A DNA stretch of 7,591 nt from CAYJII01 sp964370225. GTDB lineage: Bacteria > Bacillota > Clostridia > Oscillospirales > Ruminococcaceae. The stretch spans positions 1 to 7,591 of the forward strand of contig CAYJII010000062.1 of NCBI GenBank assembly GCA_964370225.1. The letters are read 5' to 3'. The translations under genes and the position numbers were made by a program. The notes below the pieces were generated by a model. The model ran no database searches. It was given only the letters and a program-made list of their open reading frames with translations, and had not been told where the DNA came from. Below, piece by piece: positions 1 to 5,564 of this stretch (position 1 is its first letter; every line of letters begins with the position of its first letter).

Positions 1-81
1 TTTACTGCCATTCCCGAAGGTAATATAGTCCATATTTGTGCCATCTAACTCAATAGTGCAATTTTTCGCATTATATAACAT
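1..81 (-). CDS. Alpha/beta hydrolase, N-terminal fragment (partial)
   Basis: Read on the minus strand, an ATG at 81-79 opens a frame that stays open for 27 codons to the window edge. An AAGAGG ribosome binding site (88-93) lies six bases upstream. The peptide contains CTIELDGTNMDYITFGNGSK. A short opening strand followed by MDYI-FG-G is typical of the N-terminus of clostridial alpha/beta-fold hydrolases, where the next residues would carry the oxyanion-loop strand. The catalytic serine, acid and histidine all lie outside the window, so substrate and activity cannot be judged. The gene diverges from the ABC-F gene. The assignment rests on a short stretch of family resemblance, so the existence of a gene start is surer than its family. 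Confidence 0.6.
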   Translation of the reverse strand, partial: MLYNAKNCTIELDGTNMDYITFGNGSK

Positions 82-119
82 ATAAAACCTCTTTACATAA
101 ATTTGAACTAATATAACTC

Positions 120-148
120 ATTATATCAAAAGAAGTGTGTCTGTACAA
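120..148 (-). promoter_or_regulatory. Candidate sigma-A promoter for the leftward hydrolase gene
   Basis: On the minus strand there is a perfect TATAAT (125-120) with TTGTAC (148-143) 17 bases upstream. The -10 is strong, while the -35 matches the consensus only in its first three bases. Initiation would fall near 113, leaving a leader of about 30 bases before the AAGAGG site. Confidence 0.5.
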
Positions 149-156
149 GAAGAATT

Positions 157-185
157 TTGACAATTTTTGAACATAAACTTATTAA
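157..185 (+). promoter_or_regulatory. Possible distal promoter for the ABC-F gene
   Basis: A perfect TTGACA (157-162) is followed after 17 bases by TATTAA (180-185), a 4-of-6 match to TATAAT. If used, it would give the ABC-F gene a leader of about 110 bases, in addition to the short transcript from the proximal promoter. The weak -10 makes this tentative. Confidence 0.3.
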
Positions 186-189
186 GAAG

Positions 190-208
190 ATATTTTACCT
201 TAAAATAT
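190..208. repeat. AT-only 8-bp inverted repeat between two candidate promoters
   Basis: ATATTTTA (190-197) and TAAAATAT (201-208) are perfect reverse complements separated by CCT. The dyad lies downstream of the possible distal promoter and upstream of the proximal ABC-F promoter. It could be an operator or a weak RNA hairpin, but AT-only dyads of this size arise easily by chance in such DNA. Confidence 0.3.
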
Positions 209-255
209 TATACAACATCGCCACCCCAGTTTATTCAGAGAATAGCGCAAAAGTA

Positions 256-284
256 TTGACTGAAATGCTCTAAAATGGTATGAT
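256..284 (+). promoter_or_regulatory. Sigma-A promoter of the ABC-F/phosphatase operon
   Basis: TTGACT (256-261) and TATGAT (279-284) are separated by exactly 17 bases. Each hexamer is one mismatch from the vegetative consensus. Initiation would be near 291, only a few bases before the GAGGTG ribosome binding site at 295-300, so this transcript has a very short leader. Confidence 0.75.
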
Positions 285-305
285 ACATAAAAATGAGGTG
301 TAAAT

Positions 306-2045
306 ATGATAACAGCAGAAAAACTTAGTTTTTCTTTCCCAAACAAAATTTTATTCGACAATATTTCTTTTACAGTAAGCGAAAAAGAACACTGCGCTTT
401 AATAGGAACAGGTGGCAGTGGCAAGAGCACTTTGGCGGATATTATCACAGGTAACAATAAATACTTATATGATGGCAAAATGGAAGTAGCGAAGAGTTGC
501 AAGATTGGCTATACATATCAATTTTATAAGCATGAAAAATCAGCTACTACTGTTTTTGACTATATTGCAGAGAGCTTTGTTGCAGCACAAAATAACTTGG
601 ATGCATTATGCGATAAAATGGGTAGCGCAGAAGATATAGAAGCTGCAATGGAAGAGTACCAGAATGCACTCGATGAGTTTGAGGCTATTGGTGGAAATGA
701 TTACCATGCAACAATAATGAAAAAACTCGGTGTAGCAGAGCTAAGTGAGCGCGCAGATTTGCCAATAGCAAATCTTAGTGGTGGAGAGTTTAAGCTTGTT
801 CAGCTGATAAAAGAGATGATATCAGGTCAAGATTTGCTTATTATGGACGAGCCAGATGTTTTTTTGGATTTTGATAATCTACACTCGCTTAAATGTTTAA
901 TAAATGCGCATAAGGGCACGCTTCTTGTAATAACACATAATAGGTACTTGTTAAACGAGTGTTTTAACAAAATCTTACATTTAGAAAATACTAAGCTAGC
1001 ACAGTATGAGGGCAATTATACAGAGTATAATTTGTATTTAACAGAGCGCAAAATTGAGCTTATGGAGCAAGCTCTTTCTGATAAAATTGAGATACAACGC
1101 AATGAAAAGTTAATTGAAGATTTAAGAGAAATCGCAACAGAAAACGCAGATGCTATGTTCGGGAAAACTCTAAAAGCGAGGGTTAAGCTTATGGAGCGAC
1201 TCAAAGAGAGACGAACACAAGAGCCTTTTATCTACACGCTTACACCAGATTTTACTTTGAAAAATAGTGAAATTGATGAAGCGGGCAGTGCAATAAAAGT
1301 AGAAAACTTCACGCTTAGTTATGAGAAACCACTAATAAATGATGCTAGTTTTGAAATTAATTATGGTGAAAAAGTTGCGCTAATAGGTGCAAATGGCACA
1401 GGGAAAACATCCCTACTTAGGGCTATACTTAAAAATGAAAGTGCGGGCATTAAAATTGCTGAAAATGCAAAAATTGCCTATTTATCACAACAAAAAAATG
1501 AAACTCTCTCTGAGGAAAACAGCATTTATGATGAGTTTTTCTCCATTGGACTTAAGAGTTATGAGGATATCGAAAATTACCTTATTAGCTACAATTTTGA
1601 AAAAGAGGTACTCTCAGATAAAATATCCACCCTATCAGGTGGGGAGAAAAATATACTGCAAATGGCAAAGTTTGGTATGATATCAGCAGATGTGCTTGTG
1701 CTTGATGAACCTTCGGGACATCTTGATATTTACTGCCAATTAGCGCTTGAAAATGCACTTATGAATTTTAAAGGAACTGTGCTCATGGTGTCACACGATT
1801 TTTATTTTATAGCAAATTGTATGGACTATGTGCTCATGATTGAAAACAAAAGTATACGCAAAATGAGTGGCAGAAAATTTAGGAAAATGATTTATGCAAA
1901 ACACTACAAAAAAGATTATCTGCTATTACAAGAAAAGTACACTCATACAATCGGAGCGCTTGAAAAAGCAATAGCTGCAAATCAGTTTGATAAGGCGCGA
2001 AAATTGCATGAAGATGCAAAATCGCTTTATGAAGCGATGAAATGA
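306..2045 (+). CDS. ABC-F family ATPase (two ATP-binding cassettes, no membrane domain)
   Basis: A 579-residue soluble protein with two ABC cassettes in tandem. Cassette 1 has Walker A GTGGSGKST (34-42), signature LSGGE (157-161), Walker B LLIMDE with Glu182, and switch His211. Cassette 2 has Walker A GANGTGKTS (361-369), LSGGE (443-447), VLVLDE with Glu468, and switch His497. A charged, probably helical linker of roughly 90 residues joins them (about 241-330), and a basic tail follows residue 520. There are no membrane segments. This layout is that of ABC-F proteins, which act on the ribosome in translation or antibiotic resistance and are not transporters. The usual DEPTNHLD after Walker B reads DEPDVFLD in cassette 1 and DEPSGHLD in cassette 2, so this is a divergent member. 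The ATG start is supported by GAGGTG at 295-300. It is probably co-transcribed with the phosphatase gene 38 bases downstream. Whether it confers resistance, and to what, cannot be told. Confidence 0.92.
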   Translation: MITAEKLSFSFPNKILFDNISFTVSEKEHCALIGTGGSGKSTLADIITGNNKYLYDGKMEVAKSCKIGYTYQFYKHEKSATTVFDYIAESFVAAQNNLDALCDKMGSAEDIEAAMEEYQNALDEFEAIGGNDYHATIMKKLGVAELSERADLPIANLSGGEFKLVQLIKEMISGQDLLIMDEPDVFLDFDNLHSLKCLINAHKGTLLVITHNRYLLNECFNKILHLENTKLAQYEGNYTEYNLYLTERKIELMEQALSDKIEIQRNEKLIEDLREIATENADAMFGKTLKARVKLMERLKERRTQEPFIYTLTPDFTLKNSEIDEAGSAIKVENFTLSYEKPLINDASFEINYGEKVALIGANGTGKTSLLRAILKNESAGIKIAENAKIAYLSQQKNETLSEENSIYDEFFSIGLKSYEDIENYLISYNFEKEVLSDKISTLSGGEKNILQMAKFGMISADVLVLDEPSGHLDIYCQLALENALMNFKGTVLMVSHDFYFIANCMDYVLMIENKSIRKMSGRKFRKMIYAKHYKKDYLLLQEKYTHTIGALEKAIAANQFDKARKLHEDAKSLYEAMK

Positions 2046-2083
2046 GCCTAGCCTTAAATTGACGATATATAAAGGAAAAAAGA

Positions 2084-2869
2084 ATGAAAAATAATTTTCA
2101 CACACATACATGTCGATGTAAACATGCAGGTGGTAGCGAGCGTGATTATTTAAATTATGCAATTAACTTAAATGTTCCAATAATAGGTTTTAGTGATCAT
2201 GCACCTTATCCCGATGATCGTTTCGGCTTAAGAATGGATTTTTCTGAGTTAAAGGACTATCTTGATGAGATAAATTTATTAAAAGTAGAACAAGAGCAGA
2301 AAAAAGAAATAATTGTAATGTCTGGCTTGGAAATAGAATATGACCCACGAGAAGATGAATACTATAACGAGCTATTGAATGAATATAAATTTGACTATCT
2401 TCTGTTAGGGCAACATTTTTATATTCTACCTGATGGAACGGCGCAAAATGTGTATGGACTAACATCGACTCAGCAATATATTGAATATGCTATTTCATTA
2501 AGAGATGCTATGAAGTCAGGCTTTTTTAAAGTAATCGCTCACCCAGATTTGATTTTTCTTAATGACATGCCATGGGACGAAAATTGTGTAAAAGCTTGTG
2601 AAATAATAGCTGAGGGTGCACAGAAATATGATTGCATCTTAGAATTCAATGCAAACGGTTTTCGTCGTGGGAAAACTTTGTTTTGTGATGGTGAGAGATA
2701 TCAATATCCACATAAAAAATTCTGGGATATAGTATCGACAAAAAACATTCGTACGATTATAGGATCTGATTGTCATTCACCAGAACAAATTTTTGATGAT
2801 AAAGTAGTATTAGCAGATAAAATTACCAAGGAGTGGAATCTGCAAGTAATAGACAATATTTTTGAGTAA
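2084..2869 (+). CDS. hisJ: PHP-domain histidinol-phosphatase (HisJ/HisK type)
   Basis: A 261-residue protein of the PHP metallophosphatase family, the usual size for the HisJ/HisK enzymes that remove phosphate from L-histidinol phosphate in histidine synthesis. Visible candidate metal ligands are the opening HTH pair (His6, His8), His14, FSDHAP (Asp38, His39), GLEIEY (Glu83), GQHF (His111), IAHPD (His153, Asp155) and GSDCH (Asp229, His231). The GxEIxY, GQHF, AHPD and SDxH set matches this subfamily. AAAGGA (2071-2076) lies seven bases before the ATG. It follows the ABC-F gene closely and is closed by a strong terminator. No other his gene is in the window, so the physiological substrate is inferred from family only. 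A different small phosphoester is possible. Confidence 0.87.
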   Translation: MKNNFHTHTCRCKHAGGSERDYLNYAINLNVPIIGFSDHAPYPDDRFGLRMDFSELKDYLDEINLLKVEQEQKKEIIVMSGLEIEYDPREDEYYNELLNEYKFDYLLLGQHFYILPDGTAQNVYGLTSTQQYIEYAISLRDAMKSGFFKVIAHPDLIFLNDMPWDENCVKACEIIAEGAQKYDCILEFNANGFRRGKTLFCDGERYQYPHKKFWDIVSTKNIRTIIGSDCHSPEQIFDDKVVLADKITKEWNLQVIDNIFE

Positions 2870-2875
2870 GCATGA

Positions 2876-2914
2876 AAAAAGCAGTTATCGACTTTTAGTC
2901 GATAACTGCTTTTT
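2876..2914. terminator. Bidirectional intrinsic terminator between convergent operons
   Basis: Bases 2876-2892 and 2898-2914 form a perfect 17-bp stem around the loop TTTTA. The core AGCAGTTATCGAC pairs with GTCGATAACTGCT, flanked by A runs on the left and T runs on the right. Either strand therefore yields a stable hairpin followed by U residues. It lies 7 bases after the phosphatase stop and 11 bases beyond the acetyltransferase stop, so one element ends both transcripts. Confidence 0.93.
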
Positions 2915-2924
2915 AATTCGAACA

Positions 2925-3566
2925 TTAGTTAAATATTATAGTATTATCAGCAAGAATTTCAGGTTTGTATATCATGCTATCTTGCTCAGTTATTTCGCGA
3001 ATAACACGACATGGATTTCCAGCTGCAAACGAGTTGTCCGGGATAGATTTCACAACTACACTACCTGCGCCTATGACACAGTTATTACCTATTGTAACGC
3101 CAGGACAAATCACAACATTTGCTCCGAACCAACAGTCATTTCCAATATTAACAGGTTTTGCGTAACAAAGGTGTTTTTTATTACCATCTTTGTCAAGCAT
3201 TGCCTTTCGCTCACTTGCAATCAATGGGTGAACTGGTGTAACAATAGTTACATTAGGTCCGAAATTGCAGTCATCCCCAATAGTTACTTGTGCATCATCT
3301 TGTACTGTAAAATTAAAGTTGATAAAACAGCCACTACCAATTTTTGTATGCTTACCATAGTGGAAAGTTATCGGTCCTTGCAAAAAACTATTTTCTCCTA
3401 ATGATCCTAGTATTTCGTTTAAAATAGCATTTCTTTTTTCAGTTTCATCTTCATATAGTCTGTTAAAGTCAAGATTTAAGTTGTGGGTTTTAAGTTTAAT
3501 TGATTTTAACTCAGGATCTGCAGGGCTAAACAATATCCCTTTTTTTATTTTATCTTCTTCATGCAT
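2925..3566 (-). CDS. Sugar O-acetyltransferase, left-handed beta-helix (maltose/galactoside acetyltransferase-like)
   Basis: A 213-residue acetyl-CoA-dependent transferase of the LacA/Maa family, which acetylates sugar hydroxyls in the cytoplasm. The N-terminal region (about 1-60) resembles the maltose-acetyltransferase helical domain. After it come hexapeptide repeats with the [IV]G pattern (for example KIGSGC at 75-80, TIGDDC at 95-100, NIGNDCWFGANVVICPGVTI at 140-159). The loop TPVHPLIASER (110-120) carries the likely catalytic His113. The end, AAGNPCRVIREI (181-192), is the typical coenzyme-A-side motif. LacA is about 203 residues, so the length is normal. AGGAAG (3575-3580) is eight bases upstream of the ATG. 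The gene starts 34 bases after the patatin gene with no terminator between, so they are probably one operon. The natural acceptor cannot be predicted. Confidence 0.9.
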   Translation of the reverse strand: MHEEDKIKKGILFSPADPELKSIKLKTHNLNLDFNRLYEDETEKRNAILNEILGSLGENSFLQGPITFHYGKHTKIGSGCFINFNFTVQDDAQVTIGDDCNFGPNVTIVTPVHPLIASERKAMLDKDGNKKHLCYAKPVNIGNDCWFGANVVICPGVTIGNNCVIGAGSVVVKSIPDNSFAAGNPCRVIREITEQDSMIYKPEILADNTIIFN

Positions 3567-3600
3567 AGTTTTTACTTCCTTTCATTCTCATATAAAGTAG

Positions 3601-4440
3601 CTAGAATAATTTGCGGATTTTTTCTATATTTTGAATTGTGATATCATAGCCGTGTTTATAAGTTTTTTTCAATTCATTTAGATCTGACTCAAATGAGTTT
3701 AGGCTATATTCGGGTGCAAGTATTACTGTATTATCAGGGCTTTTCTTTTGTAAATCTTTGATGAACTTGGTCGTGTCGTTATAATTTTCTGCTCGATTTA
3801 GCAATACTTCAGCGAGCTTTGGATATTTTCGTTTCAATAAAGCAGCGCCTAGCTTTGCTGATTTGCCTGATTTTTTTATGTATCCAATAGGTTGCGTCAA
3901 TACTATTAAATTTTTTGTATTACCATCAGCTATTGATTTTTTAATCGGAATAGAATCCTTTAGTCCACCATCGAAATACCGCTTACCATCGATATAAATA
4001 GGCGGGGTATAAAATGGTATAGCAGAGCTAGCACGCAGTATTGTTAATCCCTTATCCATATGCTTAGCATCCATATACACTGCTTCTCCAGTCTCAGCAT
4101 CTGTAACTACACCAATAACACTACCCTTATGATTAATAATAGCTTTTCTATCCAGAATTACAAGCTCATTTGGTATTTTATCAAATAGAAAATCTAAATC
4201 AAATAAAGAGCGACATCTAATAAAATTGCGTTTTGACAGATATCTATGATCATTGCGATATTTGCAAAGCACCTCTAAATTTCTGCCTTTTTGCTTTGAT
4301 GCATAGGAGATACCATATGATATTCCTGCAGATACACCGATTATATAGTCAAAATGTATTTTATTTTCGAGCAAAGCGTCCATTACGCCCGCAGAAAAAA
4401 TTCCACGTAAAGAGCCACCTTCAAATATTACTGCTGCCAT
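3601..4440 (-). CDS. Patatin-like phospholipase family protein
   Basis: A 279-residue patatin-fold lipid acyl hydrolase. The oxyanion-hole motif is EGGSLRGIFSAGV (7-19). The nucleophile elbow GVSAG (35-39) contains Ser37, and the catalytic acid is Asp157 in FDGGLKDSIP, so both members of the Ser-Asp dyad are present. RASSAIPFYTPP (136-147) is also typical of the family. No signal peptide or membrane segment is evident, suggesting a cytoplasmic enzyme or one on the inner membrane face. The ATG is chosen because the conserved core begins almost at once. The ribosome site is modest: GAAG (4445-4448) is close, and AGGA (4454-4457) is 13 bases away. It is first in a leftward operon with the acetyltransferase. 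Expected activity is release of fatty acid from phospholipid or another acyl ester; substrate unknown. No nucleotide cyclase lies nearby to suggest a CBASS effector. Confidence 0.9.
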   Translation of the reverse strand: MAAVIFEGGSLRGIFSAGVMDALLENKIHFDYIIGVSAGISYGISYASKQKGRNLEVLCKYRNDHRYLSKRNFIRCRSLFDLDFLFDKIPNELVILDRKAIINHKGSVIGVVTDAETGEAVYMDAKHMDKGLTILRASSAIPFYTPPIYIDGKRYFDGGLKDSIPIKKSIADGNTKNLIVLTQPIGYIKKSGKSAKLGAALLKRKYPKLAEVLLNRAENYNDTTKFIKDLQKKSPDNTVILAPEYSLNSFESDLNELKKTYKHGYDITIQNIEKIRKLF

Positions 4441-4487
4441 TTTTCTTCACTGATCCTTTTTATCAAATTTATCATCTTACCGCATAA

Positions 4488-4516
4488 ATTATAACATATC
4501 AGACTTTGAATTTCAA
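4488..4516 (-). promoter_or_regulatory. Extended -10 promoter of the patatin/acetyltransferase operon
   Basis: On the minus strand TTGAAA (4516-4511) lies 17 bases upstream of a perfect TATAAT (4493-4488), which is preceded by TG at the extended -10 position (TGTTATAAT). Initiation would be near 4481, about 40 bases before the patatin start. The run of Ns begins only four bases beyond the -35, so upstream operators may be missing. Confidence 0.75.
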
Positions 4517-4519
4517 ATT

Positions 4520-4529
4520 NNNNNNNNNN
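4520..4529. other. Assembly gap (10 Ns)
   Basis: Ten consecutive N characters separate the patatin promoter from the sigK upstream region. A run of exactly ten is a common scaffolding placeholder, so its true length is unknown. Just right of it, 4530-4550 reads GLGKKI then stop, which could be the tail of an unseen gene but is far too short to support one. Adjacency of the two sides should not be assumed. Confidence 0.95.
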
Positions 4530-4580
4530 GGTTTAGGCAAAAAAATATAATGTCTACTGAAGAATTTAATGTAATAATGA

Positions 4581-4603
4581 TATCTATGTTTGCTTGATAG
4601 ATA
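4581..4603. repeat. Short AT-rich inverted repeat upstream of sigK
   Basis: TATCTAT (4581-4587) and ATAGATA (4597-4603) are perfect reverse complements around a nine-base loop. The element is about 100 bases before the sigK start. It may be an operator or chance. It lacks the G+C core and T tract of a terminator. Confidence 0.25.
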
Positions 4604-4629
4604 AACATTAAGAAATATAAAATTTTGGA

Positions 4630-4637
4630 CATACACA
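4630..4637 (+). promoter_or_regulatory. Candidate sigma-E-type -10 element for sigK
   Basis: CATACACA (4630-4637) matches the sigma-E -10 consensus CATACAMT at seven of eight positions. In Bacillus subtilis, sigK is first transcribed by the mother-cell factor sigma-E, so such a site is expected about 60 bases before the start. No good -35 (KMATATT) is visible at the usual spacing, which keeps confidence low. Confidence 0.3.
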
Positions 4638-4683
4638 TTTTATTTTTCCTTTGCATATAATTTTAATCAGAAGAAATATTATA

Positions 4684-4691
4684 AAAGGAGG
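4684..4691 (+). promoter_or_regulatory. Strong ribosome binding site that sets the sigK start
   Basis: AAAGGAGG is a near-perfect Shine-Dalgarno sequence, seven bases before the ATG at 4699. The same frame is open upstream to a TTG at 4651, but this site falls inside that extension. The ATG at 4699 also gives the expected pro-sigma-K N-terminus. Confidence 0.9.
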
Positions 4692-4698
4692 AATTTTG

Positions 4699-5385
4699 AT
4701 GTTTTTGGAGTTAATATACATAGGGCTTTGCAATGTCTTAAGTTTTGCGTTACATATTGAGAATAGCTCAATTTTCCCTAAGCCATTATCTGCAAAGAGG
4801 GAAAAGGAGTGTTTCAAAGAGTTTAAGGAAGGGTCAATTTTAGCAAAAAACGAGTTAATAGAGCATAATTTGAGATTAGTTGCCCATATTGTAAAAAAAT
4901 ATTATTCCTCTGGATGCGAACAAGAAGATTTAATTTCAATCGGAACAATAGGTTTGATTAAAGGGATTTCAAGCTTTGATTATGATAAGGGGACAAAATT
5001 TGCTACATATGCATCAAGATGTATAGAAAATGAAATACTAATGTACTTTCGCAATGTGAAAAAGAGTGCCTTTGATATATATATATCTGACACCACAGAA
5101 AATGACAAAGAAAACGGTGGTTTTACGATAATAGATATCTCTTCGGACGAAGTATCTATTATCGACAATATTGATTTAAAGATGAAGTCGCAAAAACTGT
5201 ATGAGCATATATCAAACAAGTTATCACCACGAGAGCGGGAAATTATAGTCTATCGATATGGGTTAAATGGGAAATATCCACTTACACAACGAGAAATTTC
5301 TAAGAAAATGAATATTTCGCGCTCATATGTAAGCAGAATTGAGAAAAAAGCATTAGAAAAGCTCCGTGTCGGATTTAAGACTTAG
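4699..5385 (+). CDS. sigK: RNA polymerase sporulation sigma factor, pro-sigma-K
   Basis: A 228-residue sigma-70 family factor closely resembling pro-sigma-K, the late mother-cell sigma factor that drives spore coat and maturation genes. Residues 1-19 are hydrophobic, like the pro-sequence removed by the SpoIVFB membrane protease in Bacillus. They are followed by IFPKPLS (25-31), matching AFPQPLS just after the Bacillus cleavage site. Region 2 is clear: IEHNLRLVAHIVKKY (54-68), EDLISIGTIGLIKGI (76-90), and GTKFATYASRCIENEILMYF (98-117). The region 4.2 helix-turn-helix covers about 195-222, including QREISKKMNISRSYVSRIEK. The frame is complete, with no skin-element interruption. Bacillus sigma-K is slightly longer (about 241 residues). 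The upstream neighbour is hidden by the gap. A sigma-E or other sporulation paralogue is less likely given the pro-sequence and the ISRSYVSRIEKKAL ending. Confidence 0.92.
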   Translation: MFLELIYIGLCNVLSFALHIENSSIFPKPLSAKREKECFKEFKEGSILAKNELIEHNLRLVAHIVKKYYSSGCEQEDLISIGTIGLIKGISSFDYDKGTKFATYASRCIENEILMYFRNVKKSAFDIYISDTTENDKENGGFTIIDISSDEVSIIDNIDLKMKSQKLYEHISNKLSPREREIIVYRYGLNGKYPLTQREISKKMNISRSYVSRIEKKALEKLRVGFKT

Positions 5386-5461
5386 AGGATAAAATAAATA
5401 TAGGTTGCATTTCTGTGGAGCAAAAGTCTTGTGTATTGTAAATTCTAACCTTAGGAAAAAT

Positions 5462-5482
5462 TTAATAGACATTTTCTATTAA
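5462..5482. repeat. 8-bp hairpin after sigK, overlapping a larger inverted repeat
   Basis: TTAATAGA (5462-5469) pairs perfectly with TCTATTAA (5475-5482) across the loop CATTT. Its right arm shares 5479-5482 with the 19-bp inverted repeat that follows, so the two structures cannot both form fully in one RNA. It is not a convincing terminator for sigK, because it has almost no G+C and no T tract follows. Confidence 0.5.
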
Positions 5483-5530
5483 CCATACTTAAAAAAATAT
5501 TTATTATAATGTTTTTTTAAGTATGGTTAA
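5479..5530. repeat. Perfect 19-bp inverted repeat upstream of the response regulator
   Basis: Bases 5479-5497 (TTAACCATACTTAAAAAAA) are the exact reverse complement of 5512-5530, with a 14-base loop (5498-5511). The T run lies at the loop end of the stem, not after its base, so this is not a standard intrinsic terminator in either direction. The right arm covers the -35 region of the response-regulator promoter and contains a TTAAG-type repeat. A bidirectional operator, a relic of a small mobile element, or an RNA structure are all possible. Confidence 0.85.
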
Positions 5531-5531
5531 G
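5516..5531 (+). promoter_or_regulatory. Candidate response-regulator binding site (direct repeat)
   Basis: TTTAAG (5516-5521) and GTTAAG (5526-5531) form a direct repeat with a 10-base period, ending eight bases before TATAAT. OmpR/PhoB-type regulators bind tandem hexamers about one helical turn apart, often in place of a -35. The second half is part of GGTTAAGTTT (5525-5534), which recurs at 7483-7492 before the VTC gene. Autoregulation is inferred, not shown. Confidence 0.4.
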
Positions 5532-5536
5532 TTTTG

Positions 5537-5545
5537 TGGTATAAT
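5537..5545 (+). promoter_or_regulatory. Extended -10 promoter of the two-component operon
   Basis: TGGTATAAT gives a perfect TATAAT (5540-5545) with the extended TG. The bases at the -35 position (TTAAGT, 5517-5522) match the consensus poorly and overlap the direct repeat, as expected for an activator-dependent or autoregulated promoter. Initiation would be near 5552, immediately before the AGAGGTGA ribosome site. Confidence 0.6.
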
Positions 5546-5564
5546 ATTATTTAGAGGTGATATT

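Noticed and set aside
200..502. 100-codon open frame on the minus strand, and similar frames opposite the ABC-F and phosphatase genes
   Set aside because: These are antisense shadows of well-supported genes, with no ribosome sites or recognisable domains.
2862..3401. 179-codon open frame on the plus strand
   Set aside because: It lies antisense to the acetyltransferase, runs through the terminator hairpin, and its Cys/Tyr/Asn-rich product resembles no family.
3601..4440. Patatin-like protein as a CBASS (CapV-type) phage-defence effector
   Set aside because: No CD-NTase or other CBASS gene is beside it, and its operon partner is a sugar acetyltransferase. It looks like an ordinary patatin family enzyme.
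4651..4698. Sixteen-codon N-terminal extension of sigK starting at TTG 4651
   Set aside because: It contains the strong ribosome site AAAGGAGG for the ATG at 4699, and pro-sigma-K proteins begin with the hydrophobic pro-sequence that starts at 4699.
5523..5564. Earlier in-frame ATG for the response regulator
   Set aside because: It has no ribosome site, lies inside the 19-bp inverted repeat and upstream of the -10, and adds residues before the standard MRLLLCEDE opening.
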